Below, one piece after another: positions 35,126 to 44,640 of a stretch of 64,000 bases of DNA. Position numbers and translations under genes: made by a program. The DNA lies in the NCBI RefSeq assembly GCF_013001025.1, contig NZ_CP053021.1:2249501-2313500 (forward strand), in the 5' to 3' direction. Source of the DNA: Sphingobium yanoikuyae (GTDB lineage: Bacteria > Pseudomonadota > Alphaproteobacteria > Sphingomonadales > Sphingomonadaceae). Below the pieces are notes generated by a model. It was not told the DNA's origin. It did not search any database and worked only from the letters and a program-made list of their open reading frames with translations. Numbering within the stretch: the first letter of the stretch is position 1; every line of letters begins with the position of its first letter.

Positions 35126-37801
35126 ATGAATGGGGGCAGCACAATCGTCGAATTCTGGCGAGACGAGGGAAACGCGACCGGCAACGCGCCGGCCGCGGAT
35201 GACATCCTGCTATTGAAGCAGGCCGTATTGGACATTGAAGACGCCCCTGACGACGCGCAGGGGGAAGGCGAAAAGCTGGTGCGCAACGCCCGGATCGGGC
35301 TCAGCCTGCTGGCGCTACTCTGGCTCGGCTTCGCGCTCTGGGCGACGATCGTGTCGGATCAGTGGCGGGCCGGCCCTGCCGCCTGGCCCGCGCTCGTCGC
35401 CACGCTGCTGGTGCCGATCAGCCTGCTCGGCATCGCCTATCTGCTGATCGTGCGCAACAGCCGCGCCGAATCGCGCCGCTATCTCGACACCGCCCATGCG
35501 CTGCGGACCGAGGCCGAACTGCTCGAACTGCGCCTCGGCCGGATCGCCGACCGGCTCGAATCCGCGCGCCAGACGATGCAGGACCAGGCCGAACTGCTCG
35601 ACAGCTATGGCGCCGCCGCCAGCAGCAATATGGAGGCATCGGCCGAACTGATCGCCGGCCGCGCCCAGACCACCGCCGACCGCGCCGAAAGCGCCGAGCG
35701 TGCCGGCACCGCCCTTGTCGCGCGGATGGACGCGCTGATCGCCGCCATGCCGCAGCTCGAAGAACGGGCCGTGCGCATGGCCGCGCAGATCATGGACAAT
35801 GGTCATGCGCTCGCCGAACGGATCGACACGCTCGAAGCGCGCCTCCATGCGCTGGGCGAACTGTCCGACGATACCCGCACCCGCACCCTGTCCGCGACCA
35901 AGAGCCTGTCGAGCCAGCTAGGCCAGTTGCAGGAGACGACCCGCAGCGCCACCGACGAGGTGAACGGCCTGGCCGACATCGCCGCCGGCCGGATCGAGAC
36001 ATCGGCGCAGAGCGCACGCGCCGCCATGGACCAGACCCGGCAGGATATCGATGCCCAGTCGGCCGCACTGGACGTGCTGGTCAATCGTGTCGCTGTTTCG
36101 CTCGGCGAAACCAGCGATGGTGCCGTTCGCGCCCTCACCCAGGATCTCGATCTGGTCGAGGCATCGCTGCGCGGTCGCCTCGAAACCTCGATGGATCAGG
36201 TGCGCGACACGATGGAGCGCGCGCAGGAAGGGCTTTCGACCCAGCGCGCCACGCTGGAGGCGCTGGTCGCCCGCGCCCAGGCCAGCATCACCACCACCAG
36301 CCAGAATGCGCTCGCGGCGCTGGGGCAGGATCTCGGCTCGATCGAGGATGATCTGCGCCAGCGGCTCGACGCCACCCTGCTCCAGGCCCGCGAAACGCTC
36401 GCCCTCACCGATGCCGGGCTGCGCGACCAGGCCGGTGCGCTCGACAGCCTCATCACCCGATCGCGTGACAGTATCGCCGCGATCGGCACCGACACCGTCG
36501 CCGGCCTTGCCGACGATATTGGCGAAGTCGAAAGCCGCCTGCACCAGATCAACGATCTGGTCGAAGGACAGCGCAGCCTGATGGCCGGGCTGCACGGCAC
36601 GCTCAACCAGACGATCGATCAGGCCGAGGCCCGCTTTGCCGCGCTGGAGGATAATGCCCTCGCCCGCAGCCAGAAGCTGACCGACGCGCTGACCCGCCTG
36701 ACCGAGGAAACCCGCCGGATCGACACGGCGCTGCATGACGGCGGCACCACCGCCGAAAAGCTGATCGGCAATGCCGAAACGCTGATGGTGGCGCTCGATT
36801 CGAGCGTCCGCGAACTGGACGAAACCTACCCCGGCGCGCTCGCCCGCTTCGACGCCCGGCTGGAAACCAGCCGCGCCATGCTGGGCGCCGCAACGCCCGA
36901 GCTGGAACGGCTCGAAGCCATTTCGGAAGCGCTGGTCGGCCGCACCCAGGAAGCCGAAGAGATGCTGCGCGGCCAGGGTCGTCGCCTCTCCGAATGGCTG
37001 GAAAGCACCCAGAGCGGCATCGAATCCAACCGCGAGCTGGTGGAAAAGCTGCGCACCGCGCTCGACGCCGCGCATGAGGACACGACCCGCATCACCGAAG
37101 GTGCCGGCCCGCTGCTCATCACCGCCCTGCTCCGCGTCAAGGACACCGCCGAACAGGCCGCCGAGCGCGCCCGTCAGGCGCTCGGCCGTGCCATCCCTGA
37201 CGCGGTGCAGAACCTGGCCGAAGCCAGCGAGCAGGCGATGCAGCAGGCGGTCGGCGATCAGGTTTTGGCTCAGATCGAGAAGCTGGCCGATGTCGCGGAA
37301 GAGGCCGTGCGCGCCGCGCACAATGCTTCGGACCGGCTGACCCGCCAATTGATGACGATCGCCGATACCAGCGCCGGGCTGGAACAGAGGATCGAGGAAG
37401 CCGGCCGCGCGGCCGAGGAACGCGATCGCGACCATTTCTCGCGCCGCTCCGCCCTGCTGATCGAATCGCTCAACAGCACCGCGATCGACGTCGCCAAGAT
37501 CCTGTCCAACGATGTGACCGACACCAACTGGTCGGCCTATCTCAAGGGCGATCGCGGCGTCTTCACCCGCCGTGCGGTCAAGTTGCTCGACGCCGGCGAG
37601 TCCCGCGAAATCGCGCTCCATTATGACAATGACGCCGATTTCCGCGAGCATGTGAACCGCTACATCCACGATTTCGAGGCGATGCTGCGGATCATCCTGT
37701 CGGCGCGTGACGGCAATGCCTTGGGCGTCGCCATCCTCTCGTCCGACATGGGCAAGCTCTATGTCGCCCTTGCCCAGGCGATCGAGCGCCTGCGGCAATA
37801 A
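35126..37801 (+). CDS. two-TM, long coiled-coil protein, TipN-like polarity factor (tentative)
   Basis: An 891-residue protein. After about 55 acidic cytoplasmic residues come two membrane spans (58-77 and 88-110). Then about 650 residues of heptad-rich coiled coil follow, with many repeats such as DQAGALDSLITRSRDSIAAI. A compact C-terminal domain (about 775-891) has SLNSTAIDVAKILSNDVTDTNW, LKGDRGVFTRRAV and LSSDMGKLYVALAQAIERL. Caulobacter TipN, a cell-pole marker, has the same length and architecture, so I suggest a polarity scaffold; homology needs a profile search. ATG with AGGA upstream; ends at a terminator. It is divergent from the His-less Hpt/kinase set. Confidence 0.6.
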   Translation: MNGGSTIVEFWRDEGNATGNAPAADDILLLKQAVLDIEDAPDDAQGEGEKLVRNARIGLSLLALLWLGFALWATIVSDQWRAGPAAWPALVATLLVPISLLGIAYLLIVRNSRAESRRYLDTAHALRTEAELLELRLGRIADRLESARQTMQDQAELLDSYGAAASSNMEASAELIAGRAQTTADRAESAERAGTALVARMDALIAAMPQLEERAVRMAAQIMDNGHALAERIDTLEARLHALGELSDDTRTRTLSATKSLSSQLGQLQETTRSATDEVNGLADIAAGRIETSAQSARAAMDQTRQDIDAQSAALDVLVNRVAVSLGETSDGAVRALTQDLDLVEASLRGRLETSMDQVRDTMERAQEGLSTQRATLEALVARAQASITTTSQNALAALGQDLGSIEDDLRQRLDATLLQARETLALTDAGLRDQAGALDSLITRSRDSIAAIGTDTVAGLADDIGEVESRLHQINDLVEGQRSLMAGLHGTLNQTIDQAEARFAALEDNALARSQKLTDALTRLTEETRRIDTALHDGGTTAEKLIGNAETLMVALDSSVRELDETYPGALARFDARLETSRAMLGAATPELERLEAISEALVGRTQEAEEMLRGQGRRLSEWLESTQSGIESNRELVEKLRTALDAAHEDTTRITEGAGPLLITALLRVKDTAEQAAERARQALGRAIPDAVQNLAEASEQAMQQAVGDQVLAQIEKLADVAEEAVRAAHNASDRLTRQLMTIADTSAGLEQRIEEAGRAAEERDRDHFSRRSALLIESLNSTAIDVAKILSNDVTDTNWSAYLKGDRGVFTRRAVKLLDAGESREIALHYDNDADFREHVNRYIHDFEAMLRIILSARDGNALGVAILSSDMGKLYVALAQAIERLRQ

Positions 37802-37807
37802 GGATCA

Positions 37808-37840
37808 GGGGCGGCGCCCGGCCGCCCCACCCCCCTTTTT
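37808..37840 (+). terminator. terminator after the coiled-coil gene
   Basis: Perfect 8-bp GC stem GGGGCGGC / GCCGCCCC with a five-base loop, then a C-run and five T, starting six bases after the stop. It abuts the convergent anmK stop. Confidence 0.7.
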
Positions 37841-38925
37841 CAGGGCTGGAACAACACGCCGCCGGTCATCGGTTCAGGCGCGCCGGTGGTGCCGGGAAAG
37901 CTGATCGGCAGGCCATTGAGGTGCCGCACCGCCATATAGGCAAAGCCCTGTGCCTCCAGCGCGTCGCCATCCCAGCCCAGTTCGTCGACCGACCGGACAT
38001 CGGCGCCGGTCCGCGCCGCCAGCATCGCCATCAGCGTGGCATTATGACGCCCGCCGCCTGCCACATAGATGCGCGCCGGCCGCTCGGGCAGATGGTCGAC
38101 ACCGCGCGCCACCGCCTGCGCGGAAAAGGCGGTCAGCGTCGCCGCCCCATCCGCCAGCGACAATCCCTCGACCGGCGCGATGGTGAAGGCTTCGCGGTCG
38201 ATGCTCTTGGGCGGCGGCGCGGCGAACCACGGGTCAGCCATCATCGCCGCCAGCCGCGCCTCGTCCACCTGGCCCCGCGCGGCGGTCGCGCCGCCCGCAT
38301 CATAGGCCGCGTCCCCATACGCCTGCATCCAGTTGTCGATGAGACCGCTCGCCATCCCGGTGTCGAAGGCGACCAGGCTACCGTCCGATCCGATCGCGGT
38401 GATGTTCGCCACGCCGCCCAGGTTGAGGATGCCGACCGGCTTGGCCAGACCTTCGGACAATGCCCGATGATAGACCGGCATCAGCGGCGCCCCCTGCCCG
38501 CCCGCGCGCACATCGGCGCTGCGCAGGTCGGCGACCACGGGAATGCCGAACGCGCCGGCCAGCACCGCGCCGTCACCAATCTGCCAGGTCCAGCACCGCT
38601 CGGGTCGGTGGGCAACGGTATGACCATGAAAGCCGATCACCCCGATATCCTCCGCCACATGGCCGCTGCGGCCCAGCATGTCGGCGATCGCATCGATATG
38701 GAAATTGGTAAGGTCCATCTCCACCGCGCGGATCAGCGGATCCTCGCCCGGCGCGTCCATCGCCATCGCCCGCGCGCAGGCCGCAGCCAGCCGTTCGCGA
38801 AAATCATCGCTATAGGGCTGGGCGTGGAAAATGATTGCCTCGGCCTGCCCCTCGCCATCCGTCTCGATCAGCGCGGCGTCGATCCCGTCGCGCGAGGTGC
38901 CGGACATCAGACCGATTGCCAACAT
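37840..38925 (-). CDS. anmK: anhydro-N-acetylmuramic acid kinase
   Basis: A 361-residue kinase that phosphorylates and opens 1,6-anhydro-MurNAc during cell-wall recycling. It starts [19 protein letters not shown], whose GLMSGTSxDG is the ATP-binding signature; later [22 protein letters not shown] and [13 protein letters not shown] match the family. The ATG at 38925 is preferred to the one at 38988, which would overlap tyrS. Divergent from tyrS with a 55-base gap. No other recycling genes are adjacent. Confidence 0.93.
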   Translation of the reverse strand: MLAIGLMSGTSRDGIDAALIETDGEGQAEAIIFHAQPYSDDFRERLAAACARAMAMDAPGEDPLIRAVEMDLTNFHIDAIADMLGRSGHVAEDIGVIGFHGHTVAHRPERCWTWQIGDGAVLAGAFGIPVVADLRSADVRAGGQGAPLMPVYHRALSEGLAKPVGILNLGGVANITAIGSDGSLVAFDTGMASGLIDNWMQAYGDAAYDAGGATAARGQVDEARLAAMMADPWFAAPPPKSIDREAFTIAPVEGLSLADGAATLTAFSAQAVARGVDHLPERPARIYVAGGGRHNATLMAMLAARTGADVRSVDELGWDGDALEAQGFAYMAVRHLNGLPISFPGTTGAPEPMTGGVLFQP

Positions 38926-38980
38926 GATCGAAAACTCCGCCTCTTTTCCACTTGCTGCCCCAATGCTACAGGCGCGCGTC

Positions 38981-40198
38981 ATGAGCAACTATCAGTCCGA
39001 TCTCCTCCGCCTGCTCGAAGCACGCGGCTACATCCACCAGCTGACCGACGCGGAAGGGCTTGATGCCATGGCCGCCAAACAGGTGGTGCCGGGCTATATC
39101 GGCTTCGACCCGACCGCGCCGTCGCTCCATGTCGGCCACCTCGTGTCGATCATGATGCTGCGCCAGCTGCAAAAGGCGGGTCACAAGCCGATCGTCCTGA
39201 TGGGCGGCGGCACCGGCAAGATCGGAGATCCCAGCTTCAAGGATGAAGCGCGCAAGCTGCTGACCGTCGACCTGATTCAGGAGAATGTCGCCAGCATCAA
39301 GCGCGTGTTCGAACGCTTCCTGACCTTCGGCGATGGCCCGACCGACGCGATCATGGTCGACAATGCCGACTGGCTCGACAAGCTCGAATATATCCCGTTC
39401 CTGCGCGACATCGGCCAGCATTTCTCGGTCAACCGGATGCTGAGCTTCGACAGCGTCAAGCTGCGCCTCGACCGGGAGCAGTCGCTCAGCTTCCTCGAAT
39501 TCAACTACATGATCCTCCAGGCCTATGACTTCCTGGAACTGTCGCGCCGCAGCAATTGCCGCCTGCAGATGGGTGGATCGGACCAGTGGGGCAATATCGT
39601 CAACGGCGTCGAACTGGCCCGCCGCGTCGATGGCACGCAGGTGTTCGGCCTCACCACGCCGCTGCTGACCAATGCCGACGGCACCAAGATGGGCAAGACC
39701 GTGGGCGGCGCCGTCTGGCTGAACCAGGATCAGTTGTCCGACTATGATTATTGGCAGTTCTGGCGCAACACCGCCGACGCCGATGTGTTCAACCGGCTGC
39801 GCCTGTTCACCGACCTGCCGATGGACGAGGTCAATCGCCTCGCCGCGCTCCAGGGCGCGGAGATCAACGAGGCCAAGAAGATCCTGGCGAACGAGGCGAC
39901 CGCACTCTGCCGTGGCGTCGAAGCCGCCGCTCTGGCCGCCGAAACTGCGCGCAAGACCTTCGAGGAAGGTGCGTCGGACGCCAACCTGCCGACCGTCGCG
40001 CTGGGCACCGAAGGCCTGACCGTGGTCCAGGCCACCACCGGCCTTGGCTTTGCGACCTCCAACAAGGAAGTCCGCCGCAAGCTGGCCGAGGGGGCGATCA
40101 AGGTGAATGGTGAAGTCGTCACCGACCCGGCCATCACGCTCAAGGCCGGCGACAAGCTGAGCTTCGGCGCCAAGAAGCACGGCCTGGTCACCGCCTGA
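38981..40198 (+). CDS. tyrS: tyrosyl-tRNA synthetase
   Basis: A 405-residue class I synthetase charging tRNA-Tyr. Motifs: [16 protein letters not shown] (HIGH as HVGH), [11 protein letters not shown], and the KMSKS loop reading GTKMGKT. The C-terminal S4 RNA-binding domain ([16 protein letters not shown]) is complete. The ATG at 38981 (MSNYQSDLL) is chosen; the frame before it lies in anmK. Confidence 0.95.
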   Translation: MSNYQSDLLRLLEARGYIHQLTDAEGLDAMAAKQVVPGYIGFDPTAPSLHVGHLVSIMMLRQLQKAGHKPIVLMGGGTGKIGDPSFKDEARKLLTVDLIQENVASIKRVFERFLTFGDGPTDAIMVDNADWLDKLEYIPFLRDIGQHFSVNRMLSFDSVKLRLDREQSLSFLEFNYMILQAYDFLELSRRSNCRLQMGGSDQWGNIVNGVELARRVDGTQVFGLTTPLLTNADGTKMGKTVGGAVWLNQDQLSDYDYWQFWRNTADADVFNRLRLFTDLPMDEVNRLAALQGAEINEAKKILANEATALCRGVEAAALAAETARKTFEEGASDANLPTVALGTEGLTVVQATTGLGFATSNKEVRRKLAEGAIKVNGEVVTDPAITLKAGDKLSFGAKKHGLVTA

Positions 40199-40207
40199 GG
40201 ACAAACA

Positions 40208-40274
40208 GGGTTTCAGCCCAGTTAACGCTACCAGGTAGGAAAGCCTCCACTTTCCGCCCGCTAGGCTGAAACCC
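40208..40274 (+). promoter_or_regulatory. structured leader directly before the PilZ gene
   Basis: A perfect 11-bp inverted repeat, GGGTTTCAGCC at 40208-40218 and GGCTGAAACCC at 40264-40274, ends at the base before the PilZ start codon. It encloses two small hairpins: CTAC-CAG-GTAG, and GGAAAG-CCTCCA-CTTTCC whose loop holds CCTCC. As RNA this would be a three-way junction placed over the ribosome-binding region, suggesting translational control. It might instead end tyrS transcription, though no T-run follows. Confidence 0.55.
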
Positions 40275-40631
40275 ATGTCCTCCTCGGTTTTCGCCAATCT
40301 TGGCCATGTCATGCGGTCGCGCGACCCGTCCGTCGATCAGCGACGGGTGGCGCGCGACCTCGTCGACATGGTCAGCCATATCACAGCGGACGGCCGCACC
40401 CATGGCGTGCGGATCATCAACATCTCGCCGCTCGGCCTGATGTGCCGCACGGAAGAGTTGCTCACGCTGAGCGGTCGGGTGCTGATCTGGCTGCCGGTGC
40501 TCAAGGATCGGCGCGCCCTCGTCCGCTGGAGCGAGGAAGGCCGGATCGGCCTCGAATTTGTCGAGCCGATCCCGACCGCGGGCTATGACGCCATGATGGC
40601 GCTCATCCCGCCACGCCGGACCGCCTGGTAA
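40275..40631 (+). CDS. PilZ-domain protein
   Basis: A 118-residue single-domain protein of the PilZ family, known as cyclic-di-GMP receptors. Seen are an Arg-rich N-terminal part (SVDQRRVARDLVDM), the NxSxxG-type motif NISPLG near residue 50, a Trp/Arg strand (ALVRWSEEGRIGLEFVEP) and a helical tail. The RxxxR motif can be read as RRVARD. No ribosome site is evident in front of the ATG, which is preceded by a folded leader. Its last 29 bases overlap the convergent MscS gene. c-di-GMP binding is likely but not proven by the sequence. Confidence 0.8.
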   Translation: MSSSVFANLGHVMRSRDPSVDQRRVARDLVDMVSHITADGRTHGVRIINISPLGLMCRTEELLTLSGRVLIWLPVLKDRRALVRWSEEGRIGLEFVEPIPTAGYDAMMALIPPRRTAW

Positions 40632-41679
40632 AGGCCTCGTCCCTCTCCAGCGTCTGACGCCCGCGCACCAGCGCCTCGGGCATGTCGGTCCGCAGGAAGG
40701 TCAGCATCGCCTCCCGCACCTCGCAGCGCAGATCGAACGCGATCCCGGCATTGCGCGCCGACAGCAGCCCGCGCAGTTCCAGCGCATCGGCGCGATGGTC
40801 GGTCACCTGCAGGATCGCCACCCGCCCATCCCAGCGCCCATTCGCCTTCACCGCCTCGACGAAGCGCGCGCGGATTCGCTCGATATCGGCGGTCGGATCG
40901 ACATAGAGGAAGACGGTGCCCAGCAGGTCCGATGTCTTCGTGGTCCAGTTCTGGAACGGCTTCTCCAGGAAATAGGATACCGGCACCACCATGCGCCGGT
41001 CGTCCCAGATGCGCACGATCACATAGGTCAGCCTGATCTCCTCGATCCGCCCCCATTCCCCTTCGATGATGACGACATCGTCCAGCCGGATCGGCTCGGA
41101 AAAGGCCATCTGGATGCCCGCGATCAGATTTTTGAGCGCCGGTTGCGCCGCCGCGCCCACCGCCAGCGCGGCGAGGCCTGCCGACGCCATCAGCGACACG
41201 CCAATCGTCCGCACGCCCGGAATGGCGATCAGCATCATCGCGATCACGAAGAAGCCGACGATGCACTGGCAGATGCGATAGAGGATGCTGATCTTGGTGC
41301 GCTGCCGCCGCGCCTTCAGATTATCCTCGACGCTGATGTCCGCGCGCGCCTCCAGCATCGCCTTGCCCGCCCGCATCGCGCGAAAGATCAACCAGCCGAC
41401 CAGCAGCGCAAACACCATCCGCGCCCCGATCGACCAGATATCCTCGATCCGCGGCCCCATCTCGATCGACTTGAGCCCAGCCCCCAGCGCGAGCAGCACC
41501 ACCAGCCAGCGCGTCGGCTGGAAGATGGCCGGCAACAACAAAGGCTCGATCCGCGCGCGCTTCACCAGCCGCAGCGCGATCCAGTAAAGCGCCCAATGGA
41601 CGACGAAGGCGACGACCACCGACAGCGCGATCGAAAGCGCGGCCATCGGTGTGATATGGGTCAGGCTGATGTCGGTCAT
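40603..41679 (-). CDS. MscS family mechanosensitive channel
   Basis: A 358-residue inner-membrane channel releasing solutes on hypo-osmotic shock. About five hydrophobic segments occupy residues 10-185; the pore helix is SLMASAGLAALAVGAAAQPALKNLIAG, with the Gly/Ala pattern of MscS TM3. The beta domain follows (FSEPIRLDDVVIIEGEWGRIEEI), then YFLEKPFQNWT and an alpha/beta C-terminal domain. The ATG at 41679 is chosen, with ATGs further upstream. It overlaps the PilZ gene tail to tail by 29 bases. Confidence 0.88.
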   Translation of the reverse strand: MTDISLTHITPMAALSIALSVVVAFVVHWALYWIALRLVKRARIEPLLLPAIFQPTRWLVVLLALGAGLKSIEMGPRIEDIWSIGARMVFALLVGWLIFRAMRAGKAMLEARADISVEDNLKARRQRTKISILYRICQCIVGFFVIAMMLIAIPGVRTIGVSLMASAGLAALAVGAAAQPALKNLIAGIQMAFSEPIRLDDVVIIEGEWGRIEEIRLTYVIVRIWDDRRMVVPVSYFLEKPFQNWTTKTSDLLGTVFLYVDPTADIERIRARFVEAVKANGRWDGRVAILQVTDHRADALELRGLLSARNAGIAFDLRCEVREAMLTFLRTDMPEALVRGRQTLERDEAFTRRSGVAG

Positions 41680-41753
41680 GCCAAGGGCAACGCGACCGCC
41701 CCACATTTTGTTTCGCAGGTGCAGCAAATTTACGCGGGAAGGCCGGGCACTTT

Positions 41754-41801
41754 TAGCCCTCTCCCGTCTTCACGGGAGAGGGTTGGGTGAGGGTCTTTCT
41801 T
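41754..41801. repeat. left inverted repeat of the DUF559 unit
   Basis: Contains its own palindrome (CTCTCCCG...CGGGAGAG) followed by GGTTGGGTGAGGGTCTT. The reverse complement of most of this segment recurs at 42160-42204 on the other side of the DUF559 gene. Confidence 0.85.
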
Positions 41802-41814
41802 CCTTTATGATGCG

Positions 41815-42204
41815 ATGAATGTTCCCGGTCCCCGCCAGATCAGTCCCCACGCAGCACGTCTAAGGCGCGACATGACCGATGCCGAGCGCATGCTATGGAG
41901 CATTTTGCGCAACCGCCAGTTGGACGGATTCAAATTTCGTCGTCAGGCAACGATCGATCCATTCGTCGTCGATTTCCTGTGCGTGGAAGCCGCATTGGCC
42001 GTGGAGCTTGATGGCGGTCAGCATGATGAAGATCGCGATCGCCGTCGCGCTGCCTATCTGGAGGCGCGCGGCTTGCACATCCTCCGCTTCTGGAATCATG
42101 ATGTAGTGGAAAATATCGAGGGCGTTGCAGACGCCATTCGATCAGCGCTTTCGAAAAAGAAGACCCTCACCCAACCCTCTCCCGCGAAAGCGAGAGAGGG
42201 CTAA
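41815..42204 (+). CDS. DUF559 endonuclease-like protein
   Basis: A 129-residue protein of the DUF559 family, related to Vsr-type and other PD-(D/E)xK nucleases. Core: MLWSILRNRQLDGFKFRRQ, then IDPFVVDFLC, LAVELDGGQHDEDRDRR and LRFWNHDVVEN, which carry the likely Asp, Glu and Gln/His active-site residues. The ATG follows the left repeat with no clear ribosome site. The reading frame runs into the right repeat, so the last 15 or so residues (KKTLTQPSPAKAREG) are encoded by it. The gene with its flanks looks like one inserted unit between mscS and recG. Confidence 0.85.
   Translation: MNVPGPRQISPHAARLRRDMTDAERMLWSILRNRQLDGFKFRRQATIDPFVVDFLCVEAALAVELDGGQHDEDRDRRRAAYLEARGLHILRFWNHDVVENIEGVADAIRSALSKKKTLTQPSPAKAREG
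42160..42204. repeat. right inverted repeat of the DUF559 unit
   Basis: Reverse complement of the left copy (41754-41801). The AGACCCTCACCCAACC block is identical in both arms, with variation only in the small loop region. It overlaps the 3' end of the DUF559 reading frame. Confidence 0.85.
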
Positions 42205-42218
42205 GACGACAAGCCCCC

Positions 42219-44282
42219 TCACCCCCCGCGCAGCAACCCCACTGCCGCATCCTTCTCGAACAGATAGAGGCAGGTGCGTGCCGCCTGCCCCCGTTCGCTA
42301 TCCAGCCCGCCGTCGCGGTCGATCAGCAGATGGGCATCGTCGCGCGCCGCGTCCACCAATGCCGCCACATGTTCGGGTGTCGCGATCTTCAGTTCCGCCT
42401 CGCCCGACTGGCGCGTGCCCAGCACCTCGCCCGCACCGCGCAGCTTCAAATCCTCCTCGGCGATCCGGAAGCCGTCATTGGTCTCGCGCATCAGCGCCAG
42501 CCGCGCCCGCGACGTCTCGCCCAGCGCATTGCCGCGCAGCAACAGGCAGACCGACGACTTGTCGCCCCGCCCAACCCGCCCGCGCAGCTGGTGCAATTGC
42601 GCCAGGCCAAAGCGCTCCGCCCCCTCGATCACGATCAGGCTGGAATTGGGCACGTCGACGCCGACCTCAATCACCGTGGTCGCCACCAATATCTGGGTGC
42701 GGTTGGCGGCAAAAGCCTCCATCGCCGCATCCTTGTCCGGCCCCTTCATCTTGCCATGGACCAGCCCCACCCGGTCGCCAAAGCGCTGGCGCAGCTTCTC
42801 GGCGCGCATCTCGGCCGCCGCCTGGTCACTTGTCTCGCTCTCCTCGACCAGCGGGCACACCCAATAGGCCTGTCCACCGCCCTCGACATGGCGGGCCAGC
42901 CCCTCGACCACCTCGTCCAGCCGGTTGGCGGACATCACCAAAGTCTGGATCGGCTGGCGGCCCGGCGGCATCTCGTCCAGCCGCGACACGTCCATCTCGC
43001 CATAATAGGTCAGGGTCAGCGTGCGCGGGATCGGCGTGGCCGTCATCACCAGCAGATGCGGGGATCGCTCGGCCTTGCTCGCCAGCATCATCCGCTGCGC
43101 CACACCGAACCGATGCTGCTCGTCGATCACGGCCAGGCCCAGCGCCTTATACTGCACCTTATCCTGAAAGATCGCGTGGGTGCCGACCAATATATGGATG
43201 CTGCCATCGGCCAGCCCCATCAGCGTCGCCTCGCGCACCTTGCCCTTTTCACGGCCCGTCAGGATCGCGATCTCGATCGGCAGACCCGATGCCATCTTGC
43301 GCAGCGTCTCATAATGTTGCCGCGCCAATATTTCGGTCGGCGCCAGCATTGCCCCCTGCATCCCGGCCTCGACCGCGTTCAGCAGCGCCATCAGCGCCAC
43401 CAGCGTCTTGCCCGATCCGACATCGCCCTGCAGCAGCCGCAACATCGGCGTCGCCTGCGCCATGTCGCCCTCAATCTCGCCGATAGCGCGGCGCTGGGCA
43501 CCGGTCGGGGCGAAAGGCAGCTTCAGCATCGCGCGCAGCCGTCCGTCGCCGCTGATCGGCACGCCGCGCCGCCGCCGCGACGATTGCCGCACCAGCATCA
43601 GCGCGAGTTGCCCGGCGAAAATCTCGTCATAGGCCAGCCGCTCGCGCGCCTGTGCGTCGGTCGGGTCGGCATGGAAGCGTTCCAGTGCCGCGCGCCAGGC
43701 CGGCCAGCCCTTGCTCGCCAGCAGGCTCGGCTCGATCCATTCGGGCAGTTCGGGCGCACGCGCCAGCGCCTGCCCCACCAGGTCGCGCATCCGGTTGTTG
43801 GTCAACCCTTCCGACAGGCCATAGACGCTTTCGCGCGCCGGCACGGTGTCGGCCTCCTCGGGCGGCAGCACATAGTCGGGATGGACCATCTGCAGATTGT
43901 CGCCATAGGCTTCCAGCTTGCCCGACACGAATTTCGCTTCGTTGAGCGGCAACAGCTTGCGCGGCCAGGCGCTGTTGCGGCCGAAATAGACGAGGGAGAC
44001 GGCATTGCCATGGGCGTCCACCGCCTGCACCCGGAACGGCGCGCGCGCATTGCCGCTGGCGCGATAATCGACCGGGGTCAGCATGATGCCGATCACCTTG
44101 CCGGCGTCGGCCATGTCCAGTTCGTCGATCAGCTTCCGGTCGACATAATTGACCGGCAGGTGGAAGGCGACATCGACCGCCCGCGCCAGCCCCAGCCGTT
44201 CGAGCGGACGGGCCAGCGCCGGGCCAATGCCCTTGAGCGCGGAGATTTCGGCAAAGAGCGGATTGAGAATATCGGGTCGCAT
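42219..44282 (-). CDS. recG: ATP-dependent DNA helicase RecG
   Basis: A 687-residue branch-migration helicase that reverses stalled forks. The start MRPDILNPLFAEISALKGIGP at 44282 is the usual RecG N-terminus; 13 upstream codons to 44321 are open but unlikely. Order: wedge/OB domain (residues 1-250), Walker A LLQGDVGSGKTLVA, DExH box as VIDEQHRFGV, TATPIPRTL, and helicase motifs VGVDVPNSSLIVIEGAERFG and QLRGRVGRG. Divergent from sdhE. The recG/sdhE/mfd block is common in alphaproteobacteria. Confidence 0.96.
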   Translation of the reverse strand: MRPDILNPLFAEISALKGIGPALARPLERLGLARAVDVAFHLPVNYVDRKLIDELDMADAGKVIGIMLTPVDYRASGNARAPFRVQAVDAHGNAVSLVYFGRNSAWPRKLLPLNEAKFVSGKLEAYGDNLQMVHPDYVLPPEEADTVPARESVYGLSEGLTNNRMRDLVGQALARAPELPEWIEPSLLASKGWPAWRAALERFHADPTDAQARERLAYDEIFAGQLALMLVRQSSRRRRGVPISGDGRLRAMLKLPFAPTGAQRRAIGEIEGDMAQATPMLRLLQGDVGSGKTLVALMALLNAVEAGMQGAMLAPTEILARQHYETLRKMASGLPIEIAILTGREKGKVREATLMGLADGSIHILVGTHAIFQDKVQYKALGLAVIDEQHRFGVAQRMMLASKAERSPHLLVMTATPIPRTLTLTYYGEMDVSRLDEMPPGRQPIQTLVMSANRLDEVVEGLARHVEGGGQAYWVCPLVEESETSDQAAAEMRAEKLRQRFGDRVGLVHGKMKGPDKDAAMEAFAANRTQILVATTVIEVGVDVPNSSLIVIEGAERFGLAQLHQLRGRVGRGDKSSVCLLLRGNALGETSRARLALMRETNDGFRIAEEDLKLRGAGEVLGTRQSGEAELKIATPEHVAALVDAARDDAHLLIDRDGGLDSERGQAARTCLYLFEKDAAVGLLRGG

Positions 44283-44369
44283 GGCTATCTGAGGCTTCTC
44301 TAACGCAGCCGGGACGGTCATTCAAATATCCGATCGGCTGTTTCGGCACGTCCGTTAAAGGAACAAATT

Positions 44370-44636
44370 GTGAACGACAACCCGCTGATGCGTCGCCTGA
44401 AATTCCGCGCCTGGCACCGGGGCACGCGCGAGGCGGATTACACGGTCGGCGGCTTCTTCGAACGCTATCATGCGAGCTGGAACGACGAGCAGATCGCCTG
44501 GTTCGAGCGCTTCATGGACGAGCAGGATGCCGACATCATCGGCTGGGCGCTCGGCACCATCCCCGTGCCGGACGAATGGAAGGGCCCGATGATGGACCAG
44601 TTCCTGAAGCTCGATTTCGTCAAGATCGAGAACTGA
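44370..44636 (+). CDS. sdhE: FAD assembly factor of succinate dehydrogenase
   Basis: An 88-residue small helical protein that promotes covalent attachment of FAD to SdhA. The signature RGxxE is in HRGTREADYTVGGFFERY (residues 16-33), and YHASWNDEQIAWFERFMDEQDADI matches the family. It uses a GTG start with AAAGGA upstream. mfd lies 134 bases downstream, separated by a palindromic repeat. Confidence 0.9.
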   Translation: MNDNPLMRRLKFRAWHRGTREADYTVGGFFERYHASWNDEQIAWFERFMDEQDADIIGWALGTIPVPDEWKGPMMDQFLKLDFVKIEN

Positions 44637-44640
44637 AGCC

